The position numbers and the translations under genes were made by a program. Source: UBA7455 sp026713185 (GTDB taxonomy: Bacteria; Pseudomonadota; Gammaproteobacteria; Pseudomonadales; Azotimanducaceae). From it: a stretch of DNA of 64,000 nucleotides. Within the stretch, counting starts at the first letter, position 1. Each line of letters opens with the position of its first letter. The stretch covers positions 3,968,001 through 4,032,000 of the forward strand of contig OY762456.1 of the NCBI GenBank assembly GCA_963665785.1, given 5' to 3'. The notes below the pieces were generated by a model that was not told where the DNA came from, searched no databases, and was given only the letters and a program-made list of their open reading frames with translations. Below, piece by piece: positions 8,803-17,365 of the stretch.

Positions 8803-9618
8803 TTACAAACCCAGTATTTGCCGGTCAAGTGGTTGTAACGGTATATCAGGGTCAGGTGATGGTATCGCCGACAACAGTAAACGTGTGTAGTCTTCCTGTG
8901 GATCGGTGAAAACCGTTTCAACCGGGCCCTGCTCCACCACTCGACCCTGGTGCATGACGAGAATCCGGTCACAAATGTGATGGACCACACTCAAATCGTG
9001 AGCAACAAACAAATATGTGAGACCCAGTTCCTGCTGAAGGTCCTCCAGAAGATTGATGATCTGGGCCTGTACGGAGACATCCAGTGCTGAAACGGACTCG
9101 TCACAGACAACCAGTTTCGGTTTCAGGATCAAAGCTCTTGCAATGCCGATTCGCTGGCGCTGGCCTCCGGAAAAAGCATGTGGATACCGCGTCAGTGCAT
9201 CCTGCTCCAACTGTACCCTGGATAAAATATCCAGGACTGATTCGCGGCGCAAAGATCGAGTCCCGATACCATGGATAATCAGTGGTTCTTCCAGGATTTC
9301 CTGCACAGTCATCCGTGGATTCAGGGACGAAAATGGATCCTGGAAAACCATCTGCATCTCCTGCCGCAGGGGAATCAGTTCTTTTTCGGTCATGTTGTGC
9401 AATTGATGCCAGCCATTATTACCGTTAAAGAGAACAGAACCTTCATCGGGATCTATCGCCCGCAGGATGCATCGCACCAGGGTGGTTTTGCCAGAGCCGG
9501 ACTCGCCCACAATGCCCAGCGTTTCTGACGGGTGCAGTGAAAAACTCACGTTTTCAACCGCTACTACGCCATCGAACGATTTGCTGAGGCCATTCACTTC
9601 AAGCAGTGGTTTACTCAT
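8803..9618 (-). CDS. Oligopeptide ABC importer ATPase (OppF/DppF type)
   Basis: 271 aa single ABC cassette: Walker A GESGSGKT (38-45), Q-loop VFQDPFSSLNPR, signature FSGGQRQR, Walker B LVVCDESVSALD and the H-loop VAHDLSVV. Residue E of Walker B is present, so ATPase activity is expected. It is somewhat shorter than E. coli OppF because the C-terminal Fe-S-like cysteine tail is lacking. The start overlaps the end of the OppD-like gene by 8 bases. It should pair with that ATPase beneath the OppBC-like permeases. Confidence 0.86.
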   Translation of the reverse strand: MSKPLLEVNGLSKSFDGVVAVENVSFSLHPSETLGIVGESGSGKTTLVRCILRAIDPDEGSVLFNGNNGWHQLHNMTEKELIPLRQEMQMVFQDPFSSLNPRMTVQEILEEPLIIHGIGTRSLRRESVLDILSRVQLEQDALTRYPHAFSGGQRQRIGIARALILKPKLVVCDESVSALDVSVQAQIINLLEDLQQELGLTYLFVAHDLSVVHHICDRILVMHQGRVVEQGPVETVFTDPQEDYTRLLLSAIPSPDPDIPLQPLDRQILGL

Positions 9619-10576
9619 GACCGGCTTCCCGAAGCAGAGTCGGTGACAGGCTGACCTGCCTGCCGTCTGCCATATGAGTCAGTGGATATGGCGTCTCGAG
9701 ATCAGCATCACCAACGACACTGGCGATGGTTTCAAGGCGACTACCCTTCTGCACCAGTCCGGGAATAGCCGCCAGCAGTCCCCTGGTGTATGGGTGTAAA
9801 GGGTCTTTCAGTACCTGACGCACTGTACCGATTTCGAGTACCCGTCCCTGATACATGACCACCACCTGGTCTGCCAGTTGCGCTACAACACCCAGGTCGT
9901 GAGTGATAAACAATACAGAATTAGAAAATTCCTGTTGCAGATCGCGTATCAGGGTCAGGATTTCTGCCTGAATGGTGACATCCAGCGCCGTGGTGGGTTC
10001 ATCACAAATCAATAGTTCGGGTTGGCAGACCAGTGCCATGGCGATCACCACCCGCTGGCGCATGCCACCGGAAAATTCAAAAGGATACTGGTGTATCCGG
10101 CGTGACACGTCGCCAATACCTACCCGTGTCAGCATATCTGCCGCTTCCTGCCATGCTTCCTGCCTGCTGACATCACGGTGGCAGAGAATCGCCTCAGCTA
10201 CCTGATTGCCTACCGTATACACAGGAGAAAGTGCCGTCATGGGCTCCTGGAACACCATGCTGATCAGATCTCCACGCAGGTCCAGCAGCCGGGGATCCCG
10301 ATCGGACAGTGCAACGATGTCATAGCCATCTGTACGGGTTGGCGCCAAATCGATTTTTCCACTAACGATTTTACCCGGGGGCTGAATCAGCCGCATGATA
10401 CAGTTGGCGGTCACCGACTTGCCGGACCCGGATTCGCCAACGATGGCCGTGACCTTTCCACGAGGTACATCGAAACTGACATCGTGAAGTGCATGGGTCA
10501 TGCCAATGTCAGTCTTGAAATCGACCGCCAGATCACGGATTGAAAGTACGTTGTCTTCAGGTACAGGATCTGACAT
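9611..10576 (-). CDS. Oligopeptide ABC importer ATPase (OppD/DppD type)
   Basis: 321 aa. Walker A GESGSGKS lies at about 47-54, the Q-loop at VFQEPMTALSPV, signature FSGGMRQR and Walker B LLICDEPTTALD. The C-terminal HPYTRGLLAAIPG segment is typical of DppD/OppD. The start overlaps the last base of the OppC-like stop, so it is coupled. It forms a heterodimer with the downstream OppF-like ATPase. The order B-C-D-F matches opp operons except that no binding protein (OppA) gene is present. Confidence 0.87.
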   Translation of the reverse strand: MSDPVPEDNVLSIRDLAVDFKTDIGMTHALHDVSFDVPRGKVTAIVGESGSGKSVTANCIMRLIQPPGKIVSGKIDLAPTRTDGYDIVALSDRDPRLLDLRGDLISMVFQEPMTALSPVYTVGNQVAEAILCHRDVSRQEAWQEAADMLTRVGIGDVSRRIHQYPFEFSGGMRQRVVIAMALVCQPELLICDEPTTALDVTIQAEILTLIRDLQQEFSNSVLFITHDLGVVAQLADQVVVMYQGRVLEIGTVRQVLKDPLHPYTRGLLAAIPGLVQKGSRLETIASVVGDADLETPYPLTHMADGRQVSLSPTLLREAGHE

Positions 10577-11700
10577 CAGGACTGCCCTCCCGTACTGTAG
10601 GGATCAACTGCATCACGCAGACCATCCCCCAGCAGGTTGAATGCCATCACGCTCAGTACTACAAACAGTCCCGGTATCAACAGCCATGGGGTCAGGACAA
10701 TCACTTGATAGTTCTGCGCCTGTTGCATTAACACGCCCCAGCTCACAACCGGAGGTCTGAGTCCAATACCCAGGAAGCTGAGCGCGGTTTCACCCAGAAT
10801 CATTCCTGGTACTGCAAGGGTAGCTGTGGCAATAAGGTGAGAATTAAAGCTGGGCAGCATATGTTTGAATATGACCCGCATTTTGCTCGCACCCAGTAAC
10901 CGGGCGGACATGACAAAATCTTCTTCCCGCAGGGCCAGGAACTTGCCGCGCACCTGCCGTGCCAGCGCCGGCCAGCCAAACAGTGACAGAATAAGCGTGA
11001 TACCGAAATACACGCCAATCGGTGACCATGCCACGGGTAAAGCCGCAGACAATGCCATCCACAATGGCAGTGTCGGCAATGACTGCAGTACCTCAATCAG
11101 CCGTTGTACGGCGCGATCAACAAGTCCACCGATGTATCCGGCCAATCCCCCGAGGAGAACTCCCAGGAACAAGGTCAACAGGACTCCCACGACACCGATC
11201 GACAGCGATACCCTGGCGCCATAAAACACGCGTGAAAACAGATCCCGGCCCAGTTGATCGGTACCGAACAAATGGATGTAGCCTTTTTCACCAGTAGTAA
11301 AGAGATGGCGATCTGCTTCGAACAGATCCCACAACTGGTAGTGCTCTCCACTGCTGAAAAAGTAAATGGGATACATTTTTTCCGGATTCTCTGAATATTC
11401 GCGCATCCAGGTATCTTCATTGACATGCATGTCATAGCCATAAACGAATGGCTGCAGGTGAAAGTCGCCTTTGTCGTCGAAAAACCGGAAGCGGATAGTC
11501 ATTGGCGGGGCATTGATCGCCTGCACGTTCCTGGTATCGGTACCATAGGGTGTGACGAACTCACAGAAAGCGGCTGTAAGATAAATGAAGATCAAAAAGC
11601 CACCACTGACCATGGCCAGTCGATGCCGTTTAAATCTGATCCAGGCCAGTCGCGCAGGCGATATCGCCTCCAGTTGAGTGTCGAGAGCCAACTCACTCAT
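10576..11700 (-). CDS. Oligopeptide ABC importer permease (OppC type)
   Basis: 374 aa from the ATG at 11700. A longer frame exists to 11754, but its extra residues are cysteine/proline junk lying inside the upstream gene. The chosen start has AGGA 8 bases before it, gives the expected MSELALDTQLEAISPARLAWIRF-type cytoplasmic tail, and overlaps the OppB-like stop by 8 bases. One helix near 32-50, a long periplasmic insert with HLFGTDQLGRDLFSR, then the permease core with the EAA loop SARLLGASKMRVIFKHMLP. The large insert between helix 1 and the core is longer than in E. coli OppC and resembles the YejE layout. Confidence 0.85.
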   Translation of the reverse strand: MSELALDTQLEAISPARLAWIRFKRHRLAMVSGGFLIFIYLTAAFCEFVTPYGTDTRNVQAINAPPMTIRFRFFDDKGDFHLQPFVYGYDMHVNEDTWMREYSENPEKMYPIYFFSSGEHYQLWDLFEADRHLFTTGEKGYIHLFGTDQLGRDLFSRVFYGARVSLSIGVVGVLLTLFLGVLLGGLAGYIGGLVDRAVQRLIEVLQSLPTLPLWMALSAALPVAWSPIGVYFGITLILSLFGWPALARQVRGKFLALREEDFVMSARLLGASKMRVIFKHMLPSFNSHLIATATLAVPGMILGETALSFLGIGLRPPVVSWGVLMQQAQNYQVIVLTPWLLIPGLFVVLSVMAFNLLGDGLRDAVDPYSTGGQS

Positions 11701-12676
11701 AACGAATCCTGGGATCGGCCCAGGCCAGCAACAGGTCGGACAACAGCATGCCAACCACCGTCAGTACTGACAATAACATCAGGAAACTGCCCGCCAGATA
11801 CATATCCTGGTTGATCAGCGCCTCGATCAGGGCAGGACCTGTTGTCGGTAAACCCAACACGATGGAAACGATAGCTTCACCGGAAATGAGCACCGGCAAT
11901 AACAATCCAATCGTGCTGATAAATGGATTGATGGCAATGCGGAGCGGGTATTTGATCAGCAGTTTCAGGGGTTTCACTCCCTTGGCGCGGGCAGTGACCA
12001 CATAGGGTTTGTGGAGTTCATCCAGCAGATTGGCGCGTAATATCCGCATGGTCGACGCTGTACCCCCCAGGCCCACCACTATCATGGGAATCCACAGGTG
12101 GCTGAGAAAGTCACCTACGCGCGCCAAAGTCCAGGGTACATCGCGGTATTCAGGAGAAAACAGTCCACCAATACTGATACCAAACCACTCATAACCGGCA
12201 TACATGATGATGAGCGCCAACAGGAAACTCGGGGTCGCCAGCCCCACCAGCATGACTGTGGTCAGCAGATAGTCGCCGATCGAATATTGTCGGACTGCGG
12301 AAAAGATACCTGCAGGCACCGCGACTACCCAGGTGAACAGCAGCGCAGAAATCGATATCAGCAGCGTGTACCCAAGGCGCTCCCAAACGAGTTCATTGAC
12401 TGGTTTGCTGAACAGGTAGGAGTAACCCATGTCGCCGATGACAAAACCGCCAATCCAGTTTACATACTGCATGACGAATGGTTTATCCAGGTTGTACTGT
12501 GCGCGCAGGTTTATGATTTGTTCCGCAGAGACTTCAACACCCTGGGATTGCATCCGGTCAAGCGTTGAGGTAACGATATCACCCGGCGGTAACTGGATAA
12601 CGACAAAAATAATCATCGATATCAAAATCAGGGTCGGCACCATGCCGATCAGGCGTTTAATGATATAAAATCTCAA
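11693..12676 (-). CDS. Oligopeptide ABC importer permease (OppB/DppB type)
   Basis: 327 aa, starting MRFYIIKRLIGMVPTLILIS, the usual first helix of DppB/OppB. EAA-type loop ARAKGVKPLKLLIKYPLRIA lies near 226-246. It is the first gene of the seven-gene transporter run that ends at 4916; all later junctions overlap or are short, with one 100-base gap. The upstream 260 bases (12677-12939), between this gene and the copB 3' end, hold the presumed promoter; no box is convincing. Because no solute-binding protein gene lies in the run, the transporter must borrow one from elsewhere or the binding protein is encoded apart. Confidence 0.86.
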   Translation of the reverse strand: MRFYIIKRLIGMVPTLILISMIIFVVIQLPPGDIVTSTLDRMQSQGVEVSAEQIINLRAQYNLDKPFVMQYVNWIGGFVIGDMGYSYLFSKPVNELVWERLGYTLLISISALLFTWVVAVPAGIFSAVRQYSIGDYLLTTVMLVGLATPSFLLALIIMYAGYEWFGISIGGLFSPEYRDVPWTLARVGDFLSHLWIPMIVVGLGGTASTMRILRANLLDELHKPYVVTARAKGVKPLKLLIKYPLRIAINPFISTIGLLLPVLISGEAIVSIVLGLPTTGPALIEALINQDMYLAGSFLMLLSVLTVVGMLLSDLLLAWADPRIRYE

Positions 12677-12939
12677 CCAGTACTCCTGATCCTCGATTTA
12701 TTCTGTGGTTATCGAGCAGACATCCCGCGTGGTTTACCATAATACACATCTTTTCAGGGAAAGGATTCCTTGTGATACCGCAGGATCAAATTAATGCCAG
12801 ATTCAGTGTAGCCTGGATTTTTCCAGTATGTCATTGGGTATCAGTTTGGTTTTTTGTTTCTCTCATCAAACATGAAGAAGAGGGCATTTCTCACTTTTTC
12901 AGAAGCGCACCAGTTAACTTGGCAATACCCTCCCAAAAG

Positions 12940-13632
12940 TCAAAGCTCGAAACTTAAGCCTATCAGGAACTGCGCATTGCCCACGTGTTCACCATCAGAG
13001 CGCGCGAAATCGGCTGTTTTCCCGTAGGGCCTTTCCCAGACTATCCTGATATAAGAGGAGAATAATGGCGAGACCTCATAGGCCAGACGCAGTCCAAGCT
13101 CCAACTCAGATAAGCCTGAACCGGTACCGGATTGTATATCATCCTCGCTGTAGAAATTTGCTTTGAGCTCTGGCGTCAGCAGCAAGGAGGGCATGATTTG
13201 GTAACCGCGCTTCAATTCCAGGCGCAGTCCCAACCTGCCACCACTTGCCGCGAACAGGGAGGTTTCTGTTTCCAGTTCAAACGGGATTTCCCAGGAAGCT
13301 CCGATTAGAAACCAGTTCCGTCTTGGGCTGGGTTTGACGTCGCCTCGCCAGCCCAGGTTGATGCCTAGCTTCGACGAGAGAGCCTTTGAGTAGTAAGCCC
13401 GTAGCTCGTGCCCCTCCAGTCCATCGCTGGCACGTCCACCCTCGGATACCAAATTGAATTGATTAGCGTCGGTGCCCCGTGAGAAGGTGGAAGCCCAGGC
13501 AACCGCTTCATCATCCACGAGATATTCCAGTTCGTCGAAGGACCAAGTGGCTTGGACTCCATTATTGAGCTCAGCAGCATAGTTTTGTGCTGTTGTCACG
13601 AGTAACAATATGGCGGTTAGTGCGGTTTTCAT
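12940..13632 (-). CDS. copB: Copper resistance protein B-like outer-membrane protein
   Basis: 230 aa with a signal peptide (MKTALTAILLLVTTAQNYAA) and a beta-rich body. The C-terminal pattern WERPYGKTADFARSDGEHVG followed by AQFLIGLSFEL matches the conserved CopB ending (WER.G.TADYAR..GE.. ..V.G..F.F). The Met/His-rich N-terminal copper-binding segment of plasmid-type CopB is absent, so this is the short chromosomal form. CopB acts in the outer membrane in copper tolerance, usually beside the multicopper oxidase CopA, but no copA lies next to it. The neighbour upstream is a decayed acetyltransferase gene. Confidence 0.76.
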   Translation of the reverse strand: MKTALTAILLLVTTAQNYAAELNNGVQATWSFDELEYLVDDEAVAWASTFSRGTDANQFNLVSEGGRASDGLEGHELRAYYSKALSSKLGINLGWRGDVKPSPRRNWFLIGASWEIPFELETETSLFAASGGRLGLRLELKRGYQIMPSLLLTPELKANFYSEDDIQSGTGSGLSELELGLRLAYEVSPLFSSYIRIVWERPYGKTADFARSDGEHVGNAQFLIGLSFEL

Positions 13633-13648
13633 AAAAGGGTCTGCGATA

Positions 13649-13959
13649 TTAATGAAAAAATTCTGTAGCCACTGGTCTGGAGAAATTCCCTGCCGAAATT
13701 TTCATCAGTGTGCCCCGGTCGATTACAGGCAGGCCGATCTGGTCCAGCCAGTGTCCCAGTGCGCCAGCGTCTTGCGGGACATCGATGCGACAAAATCCGG
13801 GGTGTTCCGACAAGGCGTGTGCTCCATCAGTGAATGGCCCAGTCCTTTTCCGTATGGGGCCAGCCTGACTGTTGGGTCAGGTGGTGGTGCAGGTACATCG
13901 AGCGATGTCATTGGCCGCAGACTGAATTCAGTTGCTGCCTGTGCCGGTGATGCAGCCAT
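13649..13959 (-). pseudogene. Decayed GNAT acetyltransferase: both ends kept, middle deleted, frameshifted
   Basis: Three reading frames on the minus strand together match the two ends of the GNAT protein encoded at 33253-34116. From the ATG at 13957-13959, frame one gives EFSLRPMTSLDV (compare EFTIRPMQPYDR). Frame two then gives LTQQSGWPHTEKDWAIH (compare LTQAEGWPHRREDWDFH), at the same distance. Frame three gives GFCRIDVPQDAGALGHWLDQ and IGLPVIDRG (compare FTRVDIPANATGLAEFLQQ and SGLTLVDQA) and stops at 13649. The roughly 180 central residues are missing. The start codon overlaps the DUF1624 stop (TGATG), so the intact ancestor was probably translationally coupled to it. Confidence 0.65.
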
Positions 13960-15149
13960 CAGAAGTATTTTACCCAGGCCATGTTGGTGGCGTGCTTGAA
14001 TTTTGCGAAGGCCCTGGTCGGGTAGTAGAGTACCCACACCAGCAATACGGAAATTGCCCAGATCTGCCAGACGTAGTCGAGGGCAAACAGGTCTCCGGCG
14101 TTGGGGCCCACCGTGGCAAGCACGATACGGTAGCTGATCAGCAGCACGTAGAGGTGCAGGACATAAATGAACATCGGTGCAGAGCCGAACACTTCCATCG
14201 CGTCCATGAACTTGTTGGACAGCGTCTCGAACCATGCCAGCATCAACAGGGCAGCCCCGATGGTCAGCAGCACAAAGTCCAGTGAAGGTGGGTATTTAGT
14301 GTAGTTGATGAAGTCCATCACGGTCAGGAGGGCACTGCCCTGAGCCTGCCAGGGCAGTACTTCGCCGTAGATATTGAATCCGCGAAGCACCAGCAGAATG
14401 ACCAGGCAACCGACTCCGAGACCGATCAAACGCTTGCGCCGCGTCAGCATGTCCATGGTGCGGGCATAGATCTGGCCGGTAAAGTAACCCAGCAAAATCA
14501 CACCGATCCACGGCAGTATCGGGTAGCTGGCCTTGATGCGAACAGGGCCGTCAAAAATGATACCGCGTTCGTGGAGGATGGCCCAGAGCGTATAGCCGGT
14601 TTCGCCAGGGTTGAAGGATATGGGGGACAACAGGTTGTGGCCGGCGACTATAAGGAAACCGATGAGTCCGATGAGCCAGTAGGGCAGTTTAACCATCAAT
14701 GATAGAGCGATCATGCTGAGCCCAATGGCCCAGATCACCTGTAGAAAGATGGTGTCGAAGTTTCCCCACCAGGAGAAGTTGACCAGCGTAACCTCGATAA
14801 ACACCAGGAACAGGCCGCGCTTGAACAAGAAGCTGCTGGGTGAGCGCATTGGCTTATTCGCCGGGTGTGAATACAACCAGGCGGCGAGGCCGGTGAGGAA
14901 CACAAACGTTGGTGCACACAGGTGTGAGGTTATACGGGTAAAGAACAGGGCCGGTGAAGTACTTTCCAGATCCAACGGGTCGGACACATTGAGATGATAG
15001 AAATAGCGTTCCCTGACGTGGTCAACCGCCATCAGCAGGATGACGAGGCCGCGCATGACATCGATGGATGCGATGCGTTTTTTGGTCACGGTCTCCGCCG
15101 GAGTGAGAACTATATCAGAAGTACCTGATGCCGCAGTTGAAAGACTCAT
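13959..15149 (-). CDS. DUF1624 membrane protein (heparan-alpha-glucosaminide N-acetyltransferase-like)
   Basis: 396 aa, about ten membrane helices. The opening SIDVMRGLVILLMAVDHVRE (about 29-48) is the conserved DUF1624/HGSNAT motif with the membrane Asp-His pair. The HLNVSDPLDLESTSPALFFTRI loop and later FTGQIYAR and HLYVLL segments are also typical. Eukaryotic HGSNAT moves acetyl groups across a membrane onto amino sugars; bacterial members are presumed acyltransferases acting on envelope sugars. The downstream GNAT pseudogene was once coupled to it. The tail (KHATNMAWVKYF) is normal. Substrate not readable from sequence. Confidence 0.83.
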   Translation of the reverse strand: MSLSTAASGTSDIVLTPAETVTKKRIASIDVMRGLVILLMAVDHVRERYFYHLNVSDPLDLESTSPALFFTRITSHLCAPTFVFLTGLAAWLYSHPANKPMRSPSSFLFKRGLFLVFIEVTLVNFSWWGNFDTIFLQVIWAIGLSMIALSLMVKLPYWLIGLIGFLIVAGHNLLSPISFNPGETGYTLWAILHERGIIFDGPVRIKASYPILPWIGVILLGYFTGQIYARTMDMLTRRKRLIGLGVGCLVILLVLRGFNIYGEVLPWQAQGSALLTVMDFINYTKYPPSLDFVLLTIGAALLMLAWFETLSNKFMDAMEVFGSAPMFIYVLHLYVLLISYRIVLATVGPNAGDLFALDYVWQIWAISVLLVWVLYYPTRAFAKFKHATNMAWVKYF

Positions 15150-15343
15150 CGGACTACCTCCCGGTAGTATTCACTGTTTATGTTCTGGCGAAGCATCAGC
15201 TTACTATTGGCCGGGGCAAAAAACCTGCCGTTTGCCATGGTGAGGACGGGTTATTGTGCTTTGCTGGGCCGGAGTTCGACATTATTTGCTGCTCGCTGCG
15301 GCCTTGTTGTCGCTGGCGATAACTGCAACTTTATAGCTCATAT

Positions 15344-16723
15344 TCATGCCACCGCCATTCTAATGTCATTTTGTTCAAGTAACTGGTTCAGGGTCTTATT
15401 GAGGCGCTCGAACAGAAAGTCAAAGTCGCTTTCGATAAAACAAAGTGCGGGGGCAAAGCCGAGAATATTATCTGCGAATGCTCTGAAAATAATGCCATTG
15501 TCGTAGGCGATCCTGCCTAAGCTTTCACTCAGTTGCAGGGAGGGGTCAAACTGTTGCTTTGTCTCCTTGTCTGCCACCAGTTCGAGTGCCCCCAGCAGGC
15601 CTCGCTCACGGGCGTCGCCGACCAGGGGATGCTCAAGCATTTGGTGAAGGTGATGCGCAAAAAAAGGGGCAACTTTATTACCATTACTGAGTAGACCGCC
15701 CTCTGTGTAGAGGCGAAGTACCTCCAGGCCAATAGCCGCGCTAACGGGATGGGCAGAGTAGGTCTGCCCATGGCCTACCGGAGCTCTAGACTGGTTACCA
15801 TCGGCAATACCGCTGTAGATTTCGTCAGAGATCATTACCGCCCCCATGGGGGCATAACCAGCGGTCAGTCCTTTGGCTACTGTCATCAGGTCGGGCTCTA
15901 CTCCCTCTGCGTCGCAGGCGAACATGGGACCAGTGCGACCAAATCCGGTAATCACCTCGTCTACCAACAGTAATATACCCAGGCGCTTGCAAGCATCGCT
16001 TATCGCCTTCAGCCATCCAACCGGGGGAACCAGTACACCACCGGAACCAACGATGGGTTCACAGAAGAATGCGGCGACATTATCCGCGCCCAATTCATTC
16101 ACTTTGTCTTCCAGACTTTTTACGGATGCGGCAATCAGCGCCTCCGGCTCATCTCCCACAGGACTGCGGTAAGGATAGACGCAGGGAATATGGTGCTGAT
16201 TAGTCTTGGGTACATCGAAATTGGTGTGGAATGCGGGCAATCCAGTTAAACCAGAACCCAGGGCTGTTGATCCATGATAGCCACGTTCCTGTGCGATAAA
16301 TTGCTTCTTCCGTGGGTGCCCCGTGGTATTGTGGTAGTACGTGATATAGCGAATGGCCGCGTCGACCGCATCGGACCCACCCAGGCTAAAGTACACATGC
16401 TGAAGGGAGTTTGGTGCAATCTCGATCAACCTCGCGGCGAGCTCGATAGCTGGCTCGGAACCAAAACTGAAATATCCAGTAGCGTAGGGCAAGCGGCGCA
16501 TCTGCTCCTGTGCGACCTCAACAATGCTCTCCTGGCCGTATCCCACATTGACACACCACAGGCCTGCAAATGCGTCCAGCAATTTATTGCCCTGCGCATC
16601 CCGCAACCAGGCGCCTTGGCCAGACTCGAGAATGGTGACCCCTTTCTCCTCATGAGAGCGAAAGCTGGTGACGGGATGAATCAGATGGTTTCGGTCCATG
16701 GCGATCAATTCTGGATTGGACAT
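15344..16723 (-). CDS. Class III PLP aminotransferase (omega-amino acid or diamine:pyruvate type)
   Basis: 459 aa. PLP-binding features: SLGGSDAVDAAIRY (113-126), DEVITGFGRTG (255-265), the Schiff-base lysine K284 in TVAKGLTAGYAPMGA, and GQTYSAHPV. The start NHLIHPVTSF and lengths match the SpuC / beta-alanine:pyruvate / taurine:pyruvate group. These enzymes move an amino group from a diamine, beta-alanine or similar onto pyruvate. It stands upstream of and divergent from the GC-rich catabolic operon at 17366 and could supply a step for the same substrate. The 194-base gap to the DUF1624 start (15150-15343) holds no gene. Confidence 0.87.
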   Translation of the reverse strand: MSNPELIAMDRNHLIHPVTSFRSHEEKGVTILESGQGAWLRDAQGNKLLDAFAGLWCVNVGYGQESIVEVAQEQMRRLPYATGYFSFGSEPAIELAARLIEIAPNSLQHVYFSLGGSDAVDAAIRYITYYHNTTGHPRKKQFIAQERGYHGSTALGSGLTGLPAFHTNFDVPKTNQHHIPCVYPYRSPVGDEPEALIAASVKSLEDKVNELGADNVAAFFCEPIVGSGGVLVPPVGWLKAISDACKRLGILLLVDEVITGFGRTGPMFACDAEGVEPDLMTVAKGLTAGYAPMGAVMISDEIYSGIADGNQSRAPVGHGQTYSAHPVSAAIGLEVLRLYTEGGLLSNGNKVAPFFAHHLHQMLEHPLVGDARERGLLGALELVADKETKQQFDPSLQLSESLGRIAYDNGIIFRAFADNILGFAPALCFIESDFDFLFERLNKTLNQLLEQNDIRMAVA

Positions 16724-16929
16724 ATTCTTCTTCCTGTAAATAGTTGCACTATGACAGCGATTGACTCTGTGCCAAACGATGGGCGCAGGCTTGGAACGCT
16801 GAAATTTATACTAAACGTAATACCACGGTGAGTGGTGTTGAACAGCGGCTTCGGCGGAGCGAAAAATTCCATATTGCTGGTCGATTGCGGCAGGTGATGC
16901 TGTATTCGCCGGCAGGTGAGGGCTTCCGT

Positions 16930-17135
16930 CAGGTTTGCCAGTTACCTGAAATCCCCTTGGCGCCTTGCCCAAAGGGAGCACCACAATTCGCCACAACTGC
17001 GTCACCTGAAGTAACTACTGTTGGCGCAGTTCTTGAAAAGGCGGTCGACATTTGCTGCGAACCGTGTCTGGGTGGCTCATCACTTACCGAGACAAATTTG
17101 ATGGCCACTGAAAGGTCAATCTATTTAATACACTC
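16930..17135 (+). pseudogene. Possible remnant of an IS3-family transposase
   Basis: Within the 642-base gap between the divergent aminotransferase and dehalogenase genes, two frames read together give FATTASPEVTTVGAVLEK (from 16987), then STFAANRVWVA, then ITYRDKF. This follows the order of the IS3-type block in which an RATT-like motif, a LLER-like motif and N.VWV.DITY precede the catalytic core. No start, no full domain and no terminal repeats are visible. I see no other gene in 16724-17365. This is a weak call resting on short motifs. Confidence 0.3.
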
Positions 17136-17288
17136 CACAAGGTGTAGAAAAATCAGGCGGTAGCATATGCTGCACCGACTTGGGAAAACGATGTTTCTTG
17201 CGGTTTCTGCCCCTTGCATCGGTAAGATCTTTATGCGCTTCCGTGGTTCAATGGTTGCTACGCTGTGAACGTGAATGTACCCAATTCA

Positions 17289-17302
17289 GGAGCCATGGCT
17301 CC
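17289..17302. promoter_or_regulatory. 14-bp perfect palindrome upstream of the catabolic operon
   Basis: GGAGCCATGGCTCC is self-complementary and sits 63 bases before the dehalogenase start, where an operator would be expected. No matching regulator gene is adjacent, and the sequence is not one I can assign to a family. It could be chance. Confidence 0.22.
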
Positions 17303-17365
17303 ACGGTGCTGTGTACACCTGGCTGACTTTTACGACCATAACCGAAAAAACAGGAAACCCAACTC

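Noticed and set aside
13723..14235. 170-codon minus-strand frame
   Set aside because: Its upper part is a shadow of DUF1624; only its lower tail belongs to the GNAT pseudogene, already reported.
16828..17163. 111-codon plus-strand frame before the dehalogenase
   Set aside because: No family as an intact protein and no ribosome-binding site; part of it may be the IS3 scrap.
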